64,000 nt of DNA from Thysanoteuthis rhombus. Its lineage: Eukaryota > Mollusca > Cephalopoda > Oegopsida > Thysanoteuthidae. Below the pieces are notes generated by a model. That model searched no databases, had not been told where the DNA came from, and worked only from the letters and a program-made list of their open reading frames with translations. Shown here piece by piece: positions 23,309 to 33,397 of this stretch. How positions within the stretch are numbered: the first letter of the stretch is position 1; the number at the start of each line of letters is the position of its first letter. The stretch spans positions 54,979,484 through 55,043,483 of the forward strand of contig OY735206.1 of the NCBI GenBank assembly GCA_963457665.1. The letters run 5' to 3'. A program made the translations under genes and the position numbers.

Positions 23309-23994
23309 AACTGGACATGAGTATGATTGGAGAGTATTCAAGGATGAAATTAATCCCACATTAATCAACGGAGGTAAAACGAAAGCCCTGAAATCGCGTC
23401 AGAAACTCGACTTCAATTTCACGTTGAATGATCAATATTTATTCATATACTTTCCTGGTGACCAAAATGATCCAAAATATTTCAAACGGCACACAGATTA
23501 AGAAACTTTAATGTTTTCGCAAACTGACCAACAGTTCTTGTGAATATTATCTGGAAAATGATAAAATTGAAACGAGCTTGGTTGCAATAAGGTCAGACCC
23601 CCTTGCTTCATATTGACGTCAAAAGCAAGGAAAAAAGAAGAAAAAATGTTTTGCGCTCTGTTGGATTCGATCCCAAAATCTACTGGGGTTTAGCAAAACA
23701 TACTTGGCCATTTTCAGCAGAAACGTTATTAAAAATTATAATTCATTAGTATTTATAGATAATATGTTCGGACAAATACCTCAAAATCACAGACAGATAT
23801 CAACTGTCCTCTTAAGATTATTTTGTTCTAATATTATTTTATAGTTCTGTTATTATATTTGTTGATTCATGGCATCTTTACAAGCTTAAAAATGATTTTC
23901 ACTGAAAAATGATTAAATAAAAAATAATAATAATGTTAATGATAGTATCAACAATAATAACAATAATAACAACATCAACAATATTAATATAGCT
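23305..23994. other. no gene; one tRNA-like segment
   Basis: AT-rich DNA ending in a decayed AAT/AAC repeat at 23918-23992, which forms the left flank of LINE copy D. The tRNA-like segment at 23648-23728 is listed separately. Confidence 0.5.
23648..23728 (-). other. tRNA-like segment, probably a SINE head
   Basis: On the minus strand, TGGCCAAGTATG (box A-like) is followed about 35 bases later by GGGATCGAATCCAAC (box B-like). The arms do not all pair, so a working tRNA gene is unlikely. A tRNA-derived SINE remnant is the simplest reading. Confidence 0.4.
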
Positions 23995-24608
23995 TACTAT
24001 TGGACTTAAAGAGCCACACTGACCACCGGATACAAACGAGGATACCGGACGTGGTAATCATAGGCAAGACAAGGGAGAACCTATCAAGAGCAAACATAGC
24101 CTTGCCTGCGGATTACAAGGTAAATAGGAAAGAGAGTGAAAAACTAGGGAAATACCAGGACCTTGCAAGGGAACTGAACAAGGAGTGGACCATGAAAGTC
24201 AGGGTAGTACCAGGGATAGTAAGTGCAATTGGAACCGTGCCAAAGACACTGTAAGGGGAAGGATTGAGACTATACAAACCTCAGCGCTACTAGGGACAGC
24301 ACGAATACTGAGGTCAGTATAGGAAATATAAGGCCTAAAACTTTCACCTGGTGGCAGTGTCCGAACAGCCAAGAAAAAGGCAGGGGGAGGTGGTAAAAAT
24401 CACAGTACTGCTGTGACAGGTAAGGGTGATATGAGAGGAAGGCTAGAGATCTGGGTGACTTACTGTCACTCAGCCTTTAGCAATTACCACCAGGAAACAT
24501 TTGTGAAACCGTAATCCACAGCACTGCTGTGGACTGAGAGTGTGAAGAAAAGGGCTGGAGACTTGCGGAGACTCGCTGTCATTCAGTCTCTGGGCAACCG
24601 GTGGTGGT

Positions 24609-24610
<2 letters not shown>
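23995..24610 (+). pseudogene. R4/Dong-like LINE, 5'-truncated copy D
   Basis: Begins within the endonuclease (ACTGACCACCGG corresponds to QTDHL of copy A). It continues with RIPDVVIIGKTR, then ALPADYKVNRKESEKLGKYQDLARELN, then VRVVPG near 24206. The next segment carries a premature stop and a short deletion before GRIETIQTSALLGTARILR-like sequence. The 3' UTR at about 24330-24610 holds two related units, one ending CACCAGGAAACATTTGTG and one ending CAACCGGTGGTGGTG. It ends in (AAT)n. Decayed AAT/AAC repeats precede it. No reverse transcriptase is present. Confidence 0.85.

Positions 24611-24677
<67 letters not shown>
24611..24677. repeat. (AAT)n: tail of copy D and 5' junction of copy E
   Basis: About 22 perfect units. 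Copy D's 3' UTR ends on its left and copy E's coding region begins on its right. Confidence 0.95.
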
Positions 24678-25833
24678 GGCATTGACCACACTAGCCCGAT
24701 ACAAATATGTGGGAGTTCTCCAGTGTGACACAATCAAGCAGGAAGAAATTAAAGAGGAAACATGAAGAGACTACTTCAGAAGGTTAAGGAAACAAATGGA
24801 GATCAAACTAAATAGCAGGAATGTAGAAAGGAGTGAACACATGGGCTGCATCAGTAGTAAGACACAAAAGACCATTCTTTGGATGGACAAGGGAAGAATT
24901 GCAATCAAGAGGAGAGAAGGCGTTTATGGAGTCATTTGCATAGATGTCTATGTCCGAAGGGCTAAATAGGACTAAAACAATACGTGCAATAGTGAAGACA
25001 TTATAAAGAGTGCCTGATGTAGTGTAACGAACAAAAAAAGTAGCAAACAAAGGAGCAGCACAGCAAACAAGGAAAGAAAATGGGAACAAAAAAAAACTAT
25101 ACGGAGAATTCAAAAGATGGATACAAAATGATAGGATAAGAAAGCATCGACAAGGGTATACAAAAGAAACTTGGAGAGAAAAACAGAATCGTTCATCATG
25201 GCAGCTCAAAACAAATACAGAGGGACAAGCTATATCAAAGTGAAAATCGACAGAATCCAGACTAACAGCTAATGCTGCTTCTATGGAGAAAGGGAAGAAA
25301 CCGTAAACCACATAACCAGCGAATGTAGTCAAGTGGGCTAGAAGGAGTATAAACACGGACACGATAAGGTAGCAACAGTGATACACTGGAGACTGAGCAA
25401 ACAAATGGGATTCAACCATGCAGAAAAGTGGTACCAGCACAAACTAGAGACAGCCCTAGAGAACTGAAGTCACAAATTACTCTGAGACTTTGATGTCCCT
25501 ACTGACCACTTCATCAAAGCGAGAGGACAGGACTTGGTGATCGGAGACGACAAAAGGAGAAATTGTCAAATAATAGACATGGCTGGGCCTGCTGATCTCA
25601 GCGTAAATAAGAAAAGAGAAAGGAAAGCTGAGAAAATACGAGGATCTAGCGAGGGAACTGATGAAGATGTGGTACATGAAAGTCAGGGTCATTTCTGTAA
25701 TAGTAGAGGCATCAAAACTGTATCAAAGATTTTCAAACGAGATAGGAAGAGCTTGGGATAAGAGGAAGGATTGAGACTATACATACCACAGCACTACTGG
25801 GAACTGCACGAATACTGAGGAAAACGTATCTAA
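24678..25833 (+). pseudogene. R4/Dong-like LINE, copy E (end of RT to endonuclease, no 3' UTR)
   Basis: Starts right after the TAA tail of copy D with ARYKYVGVLQCDTIK, the segment just beyond the catalytic YMDD block. It goes on with LRKQMEIKLNSRN, the linker, the zinc-knuckle region (TNSXCCFYGEREETVNHIT at about 25264-25315), KQMGFNHAEKWYQHK near 25400, an endonuclease block (RGQDLVIGDDKRRNCQIID, where the usual PD is QD) and the GTARILRK end at about 25800. Frameshifts and stops are numerous. The expected 3' UTR and tail are absent; after 25833 the sequence turns into an RTE-like fragment on the opposite strand. Confidence 0.85.
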
Positions 25834-25841
25834 ATTTTTTT

Positions 25842-26135
25842 TGTTATTGGACACAGACTTTCCACCAAGGTTTGCTAGTCCTTTCTATCATGGGCGTTAT
25901 GGAGCCAGCTCTTTCTAGACTTATCATGATCGTCACGGCATGGTTTTGCATTTGATTTCTGGGGATCCACGTTGTGGGAGCTGTGATGTCCGACAGTAGC
26001 CATTCTCTGACCAGCCCATGGCCATTTAAGTTTTATTGTTAATTCTATGATATCTCTGACTCTTGCTCTTCCTCTAATATGTTGAGCTGTCTTGTAATCC
26101 TTCCATGTTTGTTGTGAACTTCAAGTTTTTTCACT
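25842..26135 (-). pseudogene. RTE-like LINE 3' fragment, (TGA)n-tail family, copy 3
   Basis: The minus strand reads through remnants of HITAQHIRG near 26090, the QWAGQRMATVGHHSSH region and a TWIPRNQMQNHAVT stretch near 25960. It ends GKSVSNN at about 25845 without a clear TGA tail. It directly adjoins copy E of the R4-like LINE. It is dead and short. Confidence 0.65.
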
Positions 26136-26495
26136 TTGTTTATTTTATCTCTTTCGATTCAATTTCATAACCTGTTCAAAATATAGTAAGAATCAATTTT
26201 TATCGGTAAAGTGTAAAATAGTATACGCTGGAGAATAATGCACTTATCTATGTGCTTTTACGTGCACGAGAGCTAATTGAGATGGAGACAACAACATATA
26301 TGCCTATTGCAGAAACAGGTTTTCTTGACGATGAACAATTTCTTTCCACTTTTAAGTAATCGGATTTTCTCCTAATCAGAGGCTGGGGTTGACTTTGTTT
26401 TTTTTTACGGTAACAAGAATGATAAGAACAATCCTCAACTCATTTAGGGGAGTAAACTCGCCACTGACTGTCTGTTCCGTCGCGTTAAACCACAC
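26136..26495. other. no recognised feature
   Basis: AT-rich DNA; no frame, repeat or RNA gene is supported. Confidence 0.45.
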
Positions 26496-26580
26496 CGATG
26501 TATAAAATTAACATACTGTGATTAGAAATCACGACCAATCATGGTTGGTGGTTCTTATACCAACTGGGACACACTGTCTG
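26496..26580 (-). mobile_element. SINE-C copy 1 (tRNA-like)
   Basis: The minus strand has a box A-like CCCAGTTGGTATAAG, then CGTGATTTCTAATCACAG and TTAATTTTATACA. It is paralogous to the segment at 27.22-27.31 kb. Confidence 0.45.
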
Positions 26581-27221
26581 CTCTCTTATATCTACTTCGT
26601 GCTTAGAACATGACCAAAGGGCTTAAATGCTATTTGCTACGTTATATTTTCCATCATCTCTTTACACTGAAAAACTGACGTTTACCAGGGAATGAATTAC
26701 GTGATGTCATGAAATACAAAAAGATATAATGAAAAATAAATAAAAAAGTTCATTTGTTTCTAGAAATTCATGATGTTTACAATGTCATCTATATTAAAGA
26801 TTCAGCATTTAGACTGTCATCTTTATTTGTCATGTTAATCCGCAACGTGCTGTTATTGAAAGACTTGACAAACCATTTTTCCGAATAAGTTTTGAAAGAT
26901 AATAATTCTCAAGAGTGAGTTTGTGTGGCATCATTGGTTCATTTTCACCAATATATTGTATTGTAGATTACTCAATCTAGATTTGAGTTTTCTTGGGTTG
27001 TAGGATTGCTTCATATAGGAATATAACCATAATTAGACTACGAGGTAGTCGGACTATTTTCCTACTCGTTGTTGTGTTGATTACTTCGTTTTCGTCGACG
27101 CATTCTGTACTTTTCCCTAAATGTTGGTCACATTTATAACATTCCAAAAAACTATTAGACCATTTGCTATGTTTTAGGCGAGAAAATGTCTATACATCGC
27201 TTCACGCAAGATTAAAGTCAT

Positions 27222-27312
27222 GTATAAAATTAATATTCCCCTGCTGTGATTTGAAATCATGTTCAAGTGATTGACAGGCGGCACTCTTACCAACTGAGCA
27301 AATCTGACAAAT
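27222..27312 (-). mobile_element. SINE-C copy 2 (tRNA-like)
   Basis: On the minus strand, TTGCTCAGTTGGTAAGAGTG is a near-perfect tRNA box A and D-arm. About 30 bases later CATGATTTCAAATCACAGC stands where box B and the T-arm should be, now substituted. It is followed by AATATTAATTTTATACA, as in copy 1. It is probably a tRNA-derived SINE and not a working tRNA. Confidence 0.5.
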
Positions 27313-28226
27313 GTTAAATGCCTACGAATTTATTTATGATCTATACAATACAGAAATTGCTGTCATCCTGTCAAGTTGGATCAAAAATAGGAGTGGAGTT
27401 GGCCCTGCAGCAGCCCGTCTTGTCTTCGATTTGTCTTTCTGATGACGTAAATAACCAGAATGACGCACCTCTTTGATTGTCTTTTATTGATAACGTATGC
27501 AGTGTGAAGCCACGGGCGAAATAGCTCAGAATGAAAAATGATGAAATTCATTCATAGTGCTGCGTCGGAAAAATCAGCTCGAAAATATTGCACTTGAAAT
27601 TCCACACAGATTTTATCTTTTTAACTCCGAAAAAAAAGCAACGTGCACTTGCTCACAATCTGAGGAGTTTTCACAAATGTATTCTGTTTTTAGATTTTTG
27701 CTTTTTACATTTCTTTGTTTTGTGAGGGAAGAAAATCTATTTTTTGTTTCCAGTACGACACCTGCATATTTACGAATCTATTTATCAATCTATGGATTAA
27801 CGTACATTCACACTCGCTCACAACAGATGTATAAAATTGAATACGTGCAAGTGTGCACAAAATACTTATTCCTTAGTGTACATGCACTCGAATGCTTACA
27901 CACATTGATAAATAAGTAGAACGCATCCTATGGACAATACAAGTACTCATGCGTATCAGAGATAATAGACCGCATGAGTGAGTAGGTGTTCACTGATAGA
28001 CAAAATAGTGGATTGGAGAGTAGCTGCAGAAAATACACAACACAAATCTTGTTCTGGGAATAGATATTTTGTAACATTACCCATTCAGATATAAAACTAT
28101 TGGGGTACAATTGTTACACTTTAAGTTTTTATGGGCATTTGGTTGCTCTGAAAAGAACAGTACAATAAGACCAGCAAAAAATGCCATGAAAAAATCGTAA
28201 AAATATGAAATTGTCCGACAGAAAAC

Positions 28227-28230
<4 letters not shown>
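27313..28230. other. no recognised gene
   Basis: A 120-codon + frame at 27557-27919 is mixed in composition, with aromatic-rich stretches and no motif I can name. I do not call it. The remainder is AT-rich without features. Confidence 0.35.
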
Positions 28231-28287
<57 letters not shown>

Positions 28288-28296
28288 GGACAGACG
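28231..28296. repeat. compound (GA)n(GACA)n microsatellite
   Basis: Fifteen GA units followed by about nine GACA units, the last two with a G substitution. Confidence 0.95.
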
Positions 28297-29205
28297 AAAT
28301 GATGTGGTTTTCTCTGACTGTTAAGTCCTAAATTTCTTTCGACCGTTTTTGCTTTAAAATTTGAACAAAAAATCGAATCAGCCTCAACTCATCTCCCAGG
28401 GAAAATCTCTCCACAATCTTACATAAAAATTCCATTGAAATGTATTGAATATAACGAAGTTATCCAATTGAGAAAGAAAAAAGAGACAACGACAAGGACA
28501 AAAACGATGACTGCAACAGCAACAGGCAGCCCAATCGAATCGAAGTCCCCAGAGGCTTTTCTACCACCAGGGACAAAATAGAAAAAAAAAAAAAAAAAAA
28601 AAAAAAAGGAAAATATTTCTTGTTCTCTTTTTGAGCATTTATAATTTGTAATTCTTGATGACTGTTTAATCTCATGGAAGACGATATGTTAAAGAAAAAT
28701 GAAATAGTCAAGTAGCAGCAAATGTTTCAGAAACGGAATGTGGGAAGGCAAATTAAACGAAGAAACTTAATGCAGCAGAACAAAGCAATAACAAGCTATG
28801 CTCGTTCATACTAATTTATAGTTGGTTTATTTCCGTCTCGCTTCGTATACTCACTGCTGTGGAAGGACAGCCAAAGTAAGTTGCAATGTGAAGCAACTGA
28901 AAGTTAAGATTTAAGAAAATACTTTTCAAAAAATTAACACTAATGGTTGGCAATAAAATAAATAAAGACGATATTGCTGCCTTATATTATTAGTGTAAAA
29001 ACAATAACAAATATGGTGCTGAAAGAGATCGTGTGGCGGTATGGAGGATAGATTCAATAGTTATCGATCTTCTTCCAACCGTAAGAGCAGCAGATACGAT
29101 CAACCAGACTTTCTTGACGTAAAAGGGATATGCGTTCGAGTCTGAACGACGGCTTATTCTCTACTTGCCAATTAAGATATTTATTAAGCTTAGCTCAGAA
29201 AGGCA
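28297..29205. other. no gene; poly-A run
   Basis: A 26-base A run lies at 28582-28607 with no LINE or SINE body attached that I can recognise. At about 29059-29160, TAAGAGCAGCAG and GCGTTCGAGTCTGAACG are weakly tRNA-like (+). Otherwise nothing. Confidence 0.35.
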
Positions 29206-29330
29206 CAAACACATCATCACGTGAGTCGTGAAGTCCAGTGGTTGTCAGCCATTCTTGCAAACTGACAAGCCAATTACCATTTGAGTTCTCTAATGGATTC
29301 TATGATACACTTGCTAGTAGGTCATATTGA
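29206..29330 (-). pseudogene. RTE-like LINE fragment, copy 4 (short)
   Basis: The reverse complement carries the IHXRTQMVIGLSVCKNG-like stretch (GTCAGTTTGCAAGAATGG and ACTGGACTTCACGACTCACG), which corresponds to the 'GHVARM..RW.SRLT' region of the better copies. About 120 bases only. Confidence 0.5.
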
Positions 29331-29514
29331 AAAAATAAGTTTATATATGATTATGAATATATTGAACAGCTATTATTGAAATGTATCAAAGAATAAAAAA
29401 GGCGTTGTCATGGGTAAAGTATTGATGGAAACATTTGTGTGAAAATAGGGCTATTATAGGAATAGTTATCTTCCTAAAATGAAAGGCATAGTACTTTTTA
29501 GACATTTGATTTCA

Positions 29515-29840
29515 TCATCGTCATCATCATTATCATCATCCTTGTAGCATCCGTTGTTTGATTCTGACCTTCCCTATGATTCCTTAGGTCTCTCTATGAT
29601 GAGTGTCGCAGAAACTATACTTTTTGAACTAGTTCGTCTTAACATCTAATATTCAGCCGGCAACGGTTTCGCATATGATCTCTGGAGATTCTCGAAGTGA
29701 GTTGTGATGTTCATCGTTTGTCTGATATAGTAAGAACTTGACCAACCCATGTCACAGACTCATGCCTTTTCCCCCTGATATATTGTGCTGTCTTGTGATC
29801 CCTCTGAGTGTTATTGAGCATGAATCTACCATGCAAACGT
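29515..29840 (-). pseudogene. RTE-like LINE 3' fragment, (TGA)n-tail family, copy 5
   Basis: Minus strand: CTCAATAACACTCAGAGGG (LRD region), HSIYQGE remnants near 29770, the VGQVLTISDKR region, a weak RDHMRNRCRLN equivalent near 29670, then a decayed (TGA/ATC)n tail at 29515-29541. Heavily mutated. Confidence 0.6.
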
Positions 29841-30116
29841 TGCATCCTCAAAACTGTTATAAAATAGAGCGTTAGAGTTTGTCATATTATTAATTATAAA
29901 ATCGGAAACGCAATCGGGGCTAAATGGAGACCCATTTTGCGTCACATGAGACGGAACACGAGTTTCAGATGACCGATCGGTGATATTTTATATCTTTAAT
30001 TCGGATGTTTGAGCGACATTAGGCCATTAGGAGCATTCATTACACATTGATTTTACTCTCTCACGTTTCATACTGCTTAATGATCAATAAGGACAGTCAA
30101 ACAAGAAAGATAAGTC
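29841..30116. other. no recognised feature
   Basis: Short spacer between the RTE-like copy and the TAA tail of LINE copy A; nothing seen. Confidence 0.5.
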
Positions 30117-30130
30117 AATTATTATTATTA

Positions 30131-30180
<50 letters not shown>
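30117..30180. repeat. (ATT)n: 3' tail of LINE copy A
   Basis: About 21 units on + (AAT on -) with one TCA substitution near 30131. It sits exactly at the 3' end of copy A on the minus strand. Confidence 0.95.
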
Positions 30181-32709
30181 TGCAATCTCACACCAGTTGC
30201 CTGGTGGTAACTGCTGGAGTTTGAGTGACAGCAAGTCTCCTCAAGTCTCCAGCCCTCCTCCCCCAGTACTCATAGGTCGCAGTTTTTCTACGATTTACAG
30301 TTTCACACCGGTTGCCCAGTGGTTATCGCTGAAGGCTGAGTGACAATAAGTCTCCTCAGGTCTTCAGCTAACGTCTCCTCTCTCTTTCGCATATCATGAC
30401 AGAGCTACAATTCGTTGCAGTACTTATATCTCTAGCACCTTCCTCAGTATCCGTGCAGTTCCCAGTAGTGCTGTGGTCTGTACGGTCTCTATCCTCCCCC
30501 TAATCCCGATCTCCTCCAGTCTCTCCCTCAGCGTTTTGGGGACAGTTCCTAGTGCTCCCACTATGACCGGTACTACCCTGGTTTTCATGTTCCACATTTT
30601 CTTTAACTCCCTTGGTAGGTCCTGGTATTTTTCCCTTTTTTCACCTTCCTTCTTTTTTACTCTATGGTCTGCAGGCACAGCAACGTCTACTATTTGGCAG
30701 GCCTTCCTTTTTTTGTCTACTATTACTAAGTCCGGTCTCCTTGCCTGGATGAGGTGGTCAGTTTGGATGCCAAAGTCCCACAGTAGTTTGTGGTTGTCAT
30801 TCTCCAAAACTGCCTCTGGCTTGTGCTGATACCACTTTTCCCCATGGTTGAATCCCATTTGTTTACTTAGTTCCCAGTGTATCATCGTTGCTACTCCATC
30901 GTGTCTATGCTTATACTCCTTCTGGGCGAGCTGACTACATTCACTAGTTATGTGGTTTACTGTCTCATCTCTTCCACCGCACATGCAGCATTTGCAGTTT
31001 GTCTGTGTTCTGTCGATTTTTGCTTTTATGTAGTTTGTCCTTATGCTTTTGTTTTGGGCTGCCATGATGAGCGATTCTGTTTCTCTCTTAAGGTTTCCCT
31101 TTCGTAACCACGTCCATGATTTCTCGTCTGCTATATCTTTTATCCGTCTTTTAAACTCGCCGTATAATTTTTTTCCTTCCCATCTTTCTTTTCTAGTTTG
31201 CTGTACTGTTTCATTGTTTTCTACTTTATTGTTTGTTGCACTATCCCTCGCGCTCTTTATGATTTCTTCACTATTTGTTTGCACATATCTATCTAGGACT
31301 ACTTTAGCTCTCTGGACACAATCTTCTATGCTGATGAGCCCCCTGCCACCTTCTTTTCTCTTAGCGTATAGTCTATCTGTATCATCTCTAGGGTGTAATG
31401 CTTTATGCATCGTCATAAGTTTCCTTGTTCGCCTATCCATTGATTGGAGCTCTTCCTTTGTCCATCCTAGGAATGGTCCTGTATACCTAACCACTGACAC
31501 AGCCCAGGTCTTCACTCCTTTTATTAGATTTCTGTTGTTTAATTTGGTTTCTAATATTTCCTTATCCTTCTGAGGTATTCTCTCTTTATTTTCTCCTTCA
31601 TCTCTTCCCATTTTATCGTGTCACATTCAAGTACACCTAGGTACTTGTATCAGTCTTGTGCGGTCAATGCCCTAATCTTGCTGTTGTCCGGGAGTTCAAT
31701 TCCTTCAGTCATTGAAAGCCTTCCTTTGAGCATCACCATGATAGCGCATTTTTCTATTCCAAACTCCATTCCTATGTCCTCACTATATTCCCTTACTTCG
31801 TTGAACAGAGTCTCACGCTCTCCCCTGTTTTTGCGAACAATTTTATATCGTCCATGTACATTAGGTGGTTGACCTTTCCTTTTGTTTCAGAGAAATGGTA
31901 TCCTTTGCTGTTTTTCAGGATTCTGTTGAGCGGTATCATTGTTAGAACAAATAATAGTAGGGACAACGAGTCTCCTTGGAAGATTCCCCTTTTTATCCTT
32001 ACCTCTGCTAGTTTGTCCCCTGCGGCTGTCAAATCTACTTTCCAGTCTTCCATCGAATTACCAATGAATTTAACCACCGGTTCGCTAATTTTGAACATTC
32101 TAAGGCATTCGAGTATCCAGCTATGTGGAATCATATCGTACGCTTTTTTGTAATCTATCCATCCCATTGCGATATTCTTTCTCCTTTTCCTTACTTCTCT
32201 TAAGATCATCTGGTCTATGTAGAGTAAATCGTTTGCCCCTTTGGTTCCTATCCAACACCCTTTCTGTTCTTCTGGTAGTAGTCCCCTTCTATCCATTGAC
32301 ATGTATATTCTCTCTGCTATTTGCCCGGTCAGGATTTTCCACATAAGTGGTAAGCACGTGATTGGTCTATAGTTGCTTGCTATGTTCCCCTTTTCTGGGT
32401 CTTTTTGGATGAGGGTGGTTCTGCCTTTAGTCATCCATTCTGGTGCCTTGCCTCCGTTTAGACAATTTTGGAGTAGGTGGGTGAGTGTGCCGTGTAACGT
32501 GGTGAATTTTTTGAACCAATACCCATGGATCCCGTCGGGACCCGGTGCTTTCCAGTTGGCTACTTTCCTAAGAGTATGTTTCAATGTGGTTTCATTCAGT
32601 ACTATTGGTTCTCCCTTGTCTATATCTTCTAGTTCTTTTCTCATGTTTCCTAACCATTGCGGTGTTACGTTGTGTCTTTTTGGGTGCCCCCATATGCTAT
32701 TCCAATAGT
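30181..32709 (-). pseudogene. R4/Dong-like LINE copy A: reverse transcriptase plus restriction-like endonuclease
   Basis: The longest copy. Reverse transcriptase, minus 32709-31793: starts YWNSIWGHPKRHN, then APGPDGIHGYW, NYRPITCLP, GWIDYKKAYDMIPHSW (motif A Asp), RGIFQGDSLS (motif B) and YMDDIKLFAK (motif C). After YMDD one base is missing near 31830; in the next frame come FGIEKCAIM and YKYLGVLE, the latter preceded by TGA where related proteins have Trp. A second one-base loss near 31562 restores the frame used by 31611-30424. That frame encodes KGVKTWAVSVVRYTGPFLGW, a linker, a C-x2-C-x8-H-x4-C zinc knuckle (CCMCGGRDETVNHITSEC), and the endonuclease motif RRPDLVIV...IVDVAVPAD, ending RILRKVLEI. 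The 3' UTR, 30423-30181, holds two related units. The protein is dead by two frameshifts and one stop; otherwise it is well kept. N-terminal fingers are truncated. Confidence 0.92.
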
Positions 32710-32716
32710 TCTTCTT

Positions 32717-32808
<92 letters not shown>
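32709..32808. repeat. compound (TTC)n(TTA)n between LINE copies A and B
   Basis: About 12 TTC units (32709-32745) and about 21 TTA units (32746-32808). On the minus strand the AAT part is the tail of copy B and the GAA part touches the first base of copy A. Confidence 0.95.
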
Positions 32809-32810
<2 letters not shown>

Positions 32811-33134
32811 TTTTCAATTTTGCACCAGTTGCCTGGTATTTACCGTTGAGAGTCAGCAAGTCCCCTCCTTCTCCCAAGTCTCTAGCCCTCCTCTCCACAC
32901 TAACATAGTTCACAGCAGTGCTCTGTTTTACAGTTTAATACCAGTTGCCCGCTGGTCATCCCTAAAAGCTGATTGACAGTACCAGGTGCTTATTGGAGAC
33001 TGAGTGACAGCGAGTCTCCTCAAGGGTCCAACCCCCCCCCCCCTCCGCTTCACATACTCACAGTTCACAGCAGTGGTGCGGGTTACGGTTTCACACCAGT
33101 TGCCTAGTCTTTATCACTGGAGGCTGAGTTTCAG

Positions 33135-33135
<1 letters not shown>
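32809..33135 (-). mobile_element. R4/Dong-like LINE copy B, distal 3' UTR
   Basis: Non-coding. Three related units begin (on +) with ACCAGTTGCCTGGT (about 32823), ACCAGTTGCCCGCTGG (about 32941) and ACCAGTTGCCTAGTC (about 33096). Each continues with a GAG..TGAG(TGACAG) core and, in the first two, GTTCACAGCAGTG. The same units form the 3' UTRs of copies A, C and D. It ends in (TTA)n. It continues the piece at 33398-33818 across an inserted RTE-like fragment. Confidence 0.85.
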
Positions 33136-33168
<33 letters not shown>

Positions 33169-33397
33169 TCTTATAACGTCTGTCGTTGGACATAGACCTT
33201 CCCCAGGATTTGCCACAATTCCATATCATGGGCATCGCGGAGCCAGTATTTCCTGAATTTGTCAAGTTCATCTCTCCATCTTTTGTTCTGCCGGCCTCGG
33301 TTTCTTATGTGATCTTTGGGGATCCATGTTGTGAGACGTGATGTCCATCGGTCGTCTTTCATTCTTGCAACATGGCCTGCCCATTGTCATTTGAGTT
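33136..33397 (-). pseudogene. RTE-like LINE 3' fragment nested in copy B (copy 6)
   Basis: The best-preserved C-terminus of the (TGA)n-tail family. Minus strand: QWAGHVARMKDDRWTSRLT, TWIPKDHIRNRGRQNKRW, RDELDKFRKYWLRDAHDMEL and WQILGKVYVQRQTL, then a stop and a (TGA)n tail of about 10 units at 33136-33165. It is 5'-truncated at about 33397, where copy B sequence resumes. The conserved W..GHVAR and RWRDEL blocks are the usual tail of endonuclease-reverse transcriptase proteins of RTE-like LINEs. It is young relative to the other copies, judging by a 60-codon unbroken frame. Confidence 0.9.

Noticed and set aside
24808-25440. 210-codon minus frame
   Set aside because: Antisense shadow of LINE copy E; the sense strand carries the recognisable LINE protein.
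27557-27919. 120-codon plus frame as a host exon
   Set aside because: No ordered motif, composition close to local background, and no clear splice borders.
31043-31573. 176-codon plus frame, and other plus frames within 30473-32708
   Set aside because: Antisense shadows of the reverse transcriptase and endonuclease of copy A.
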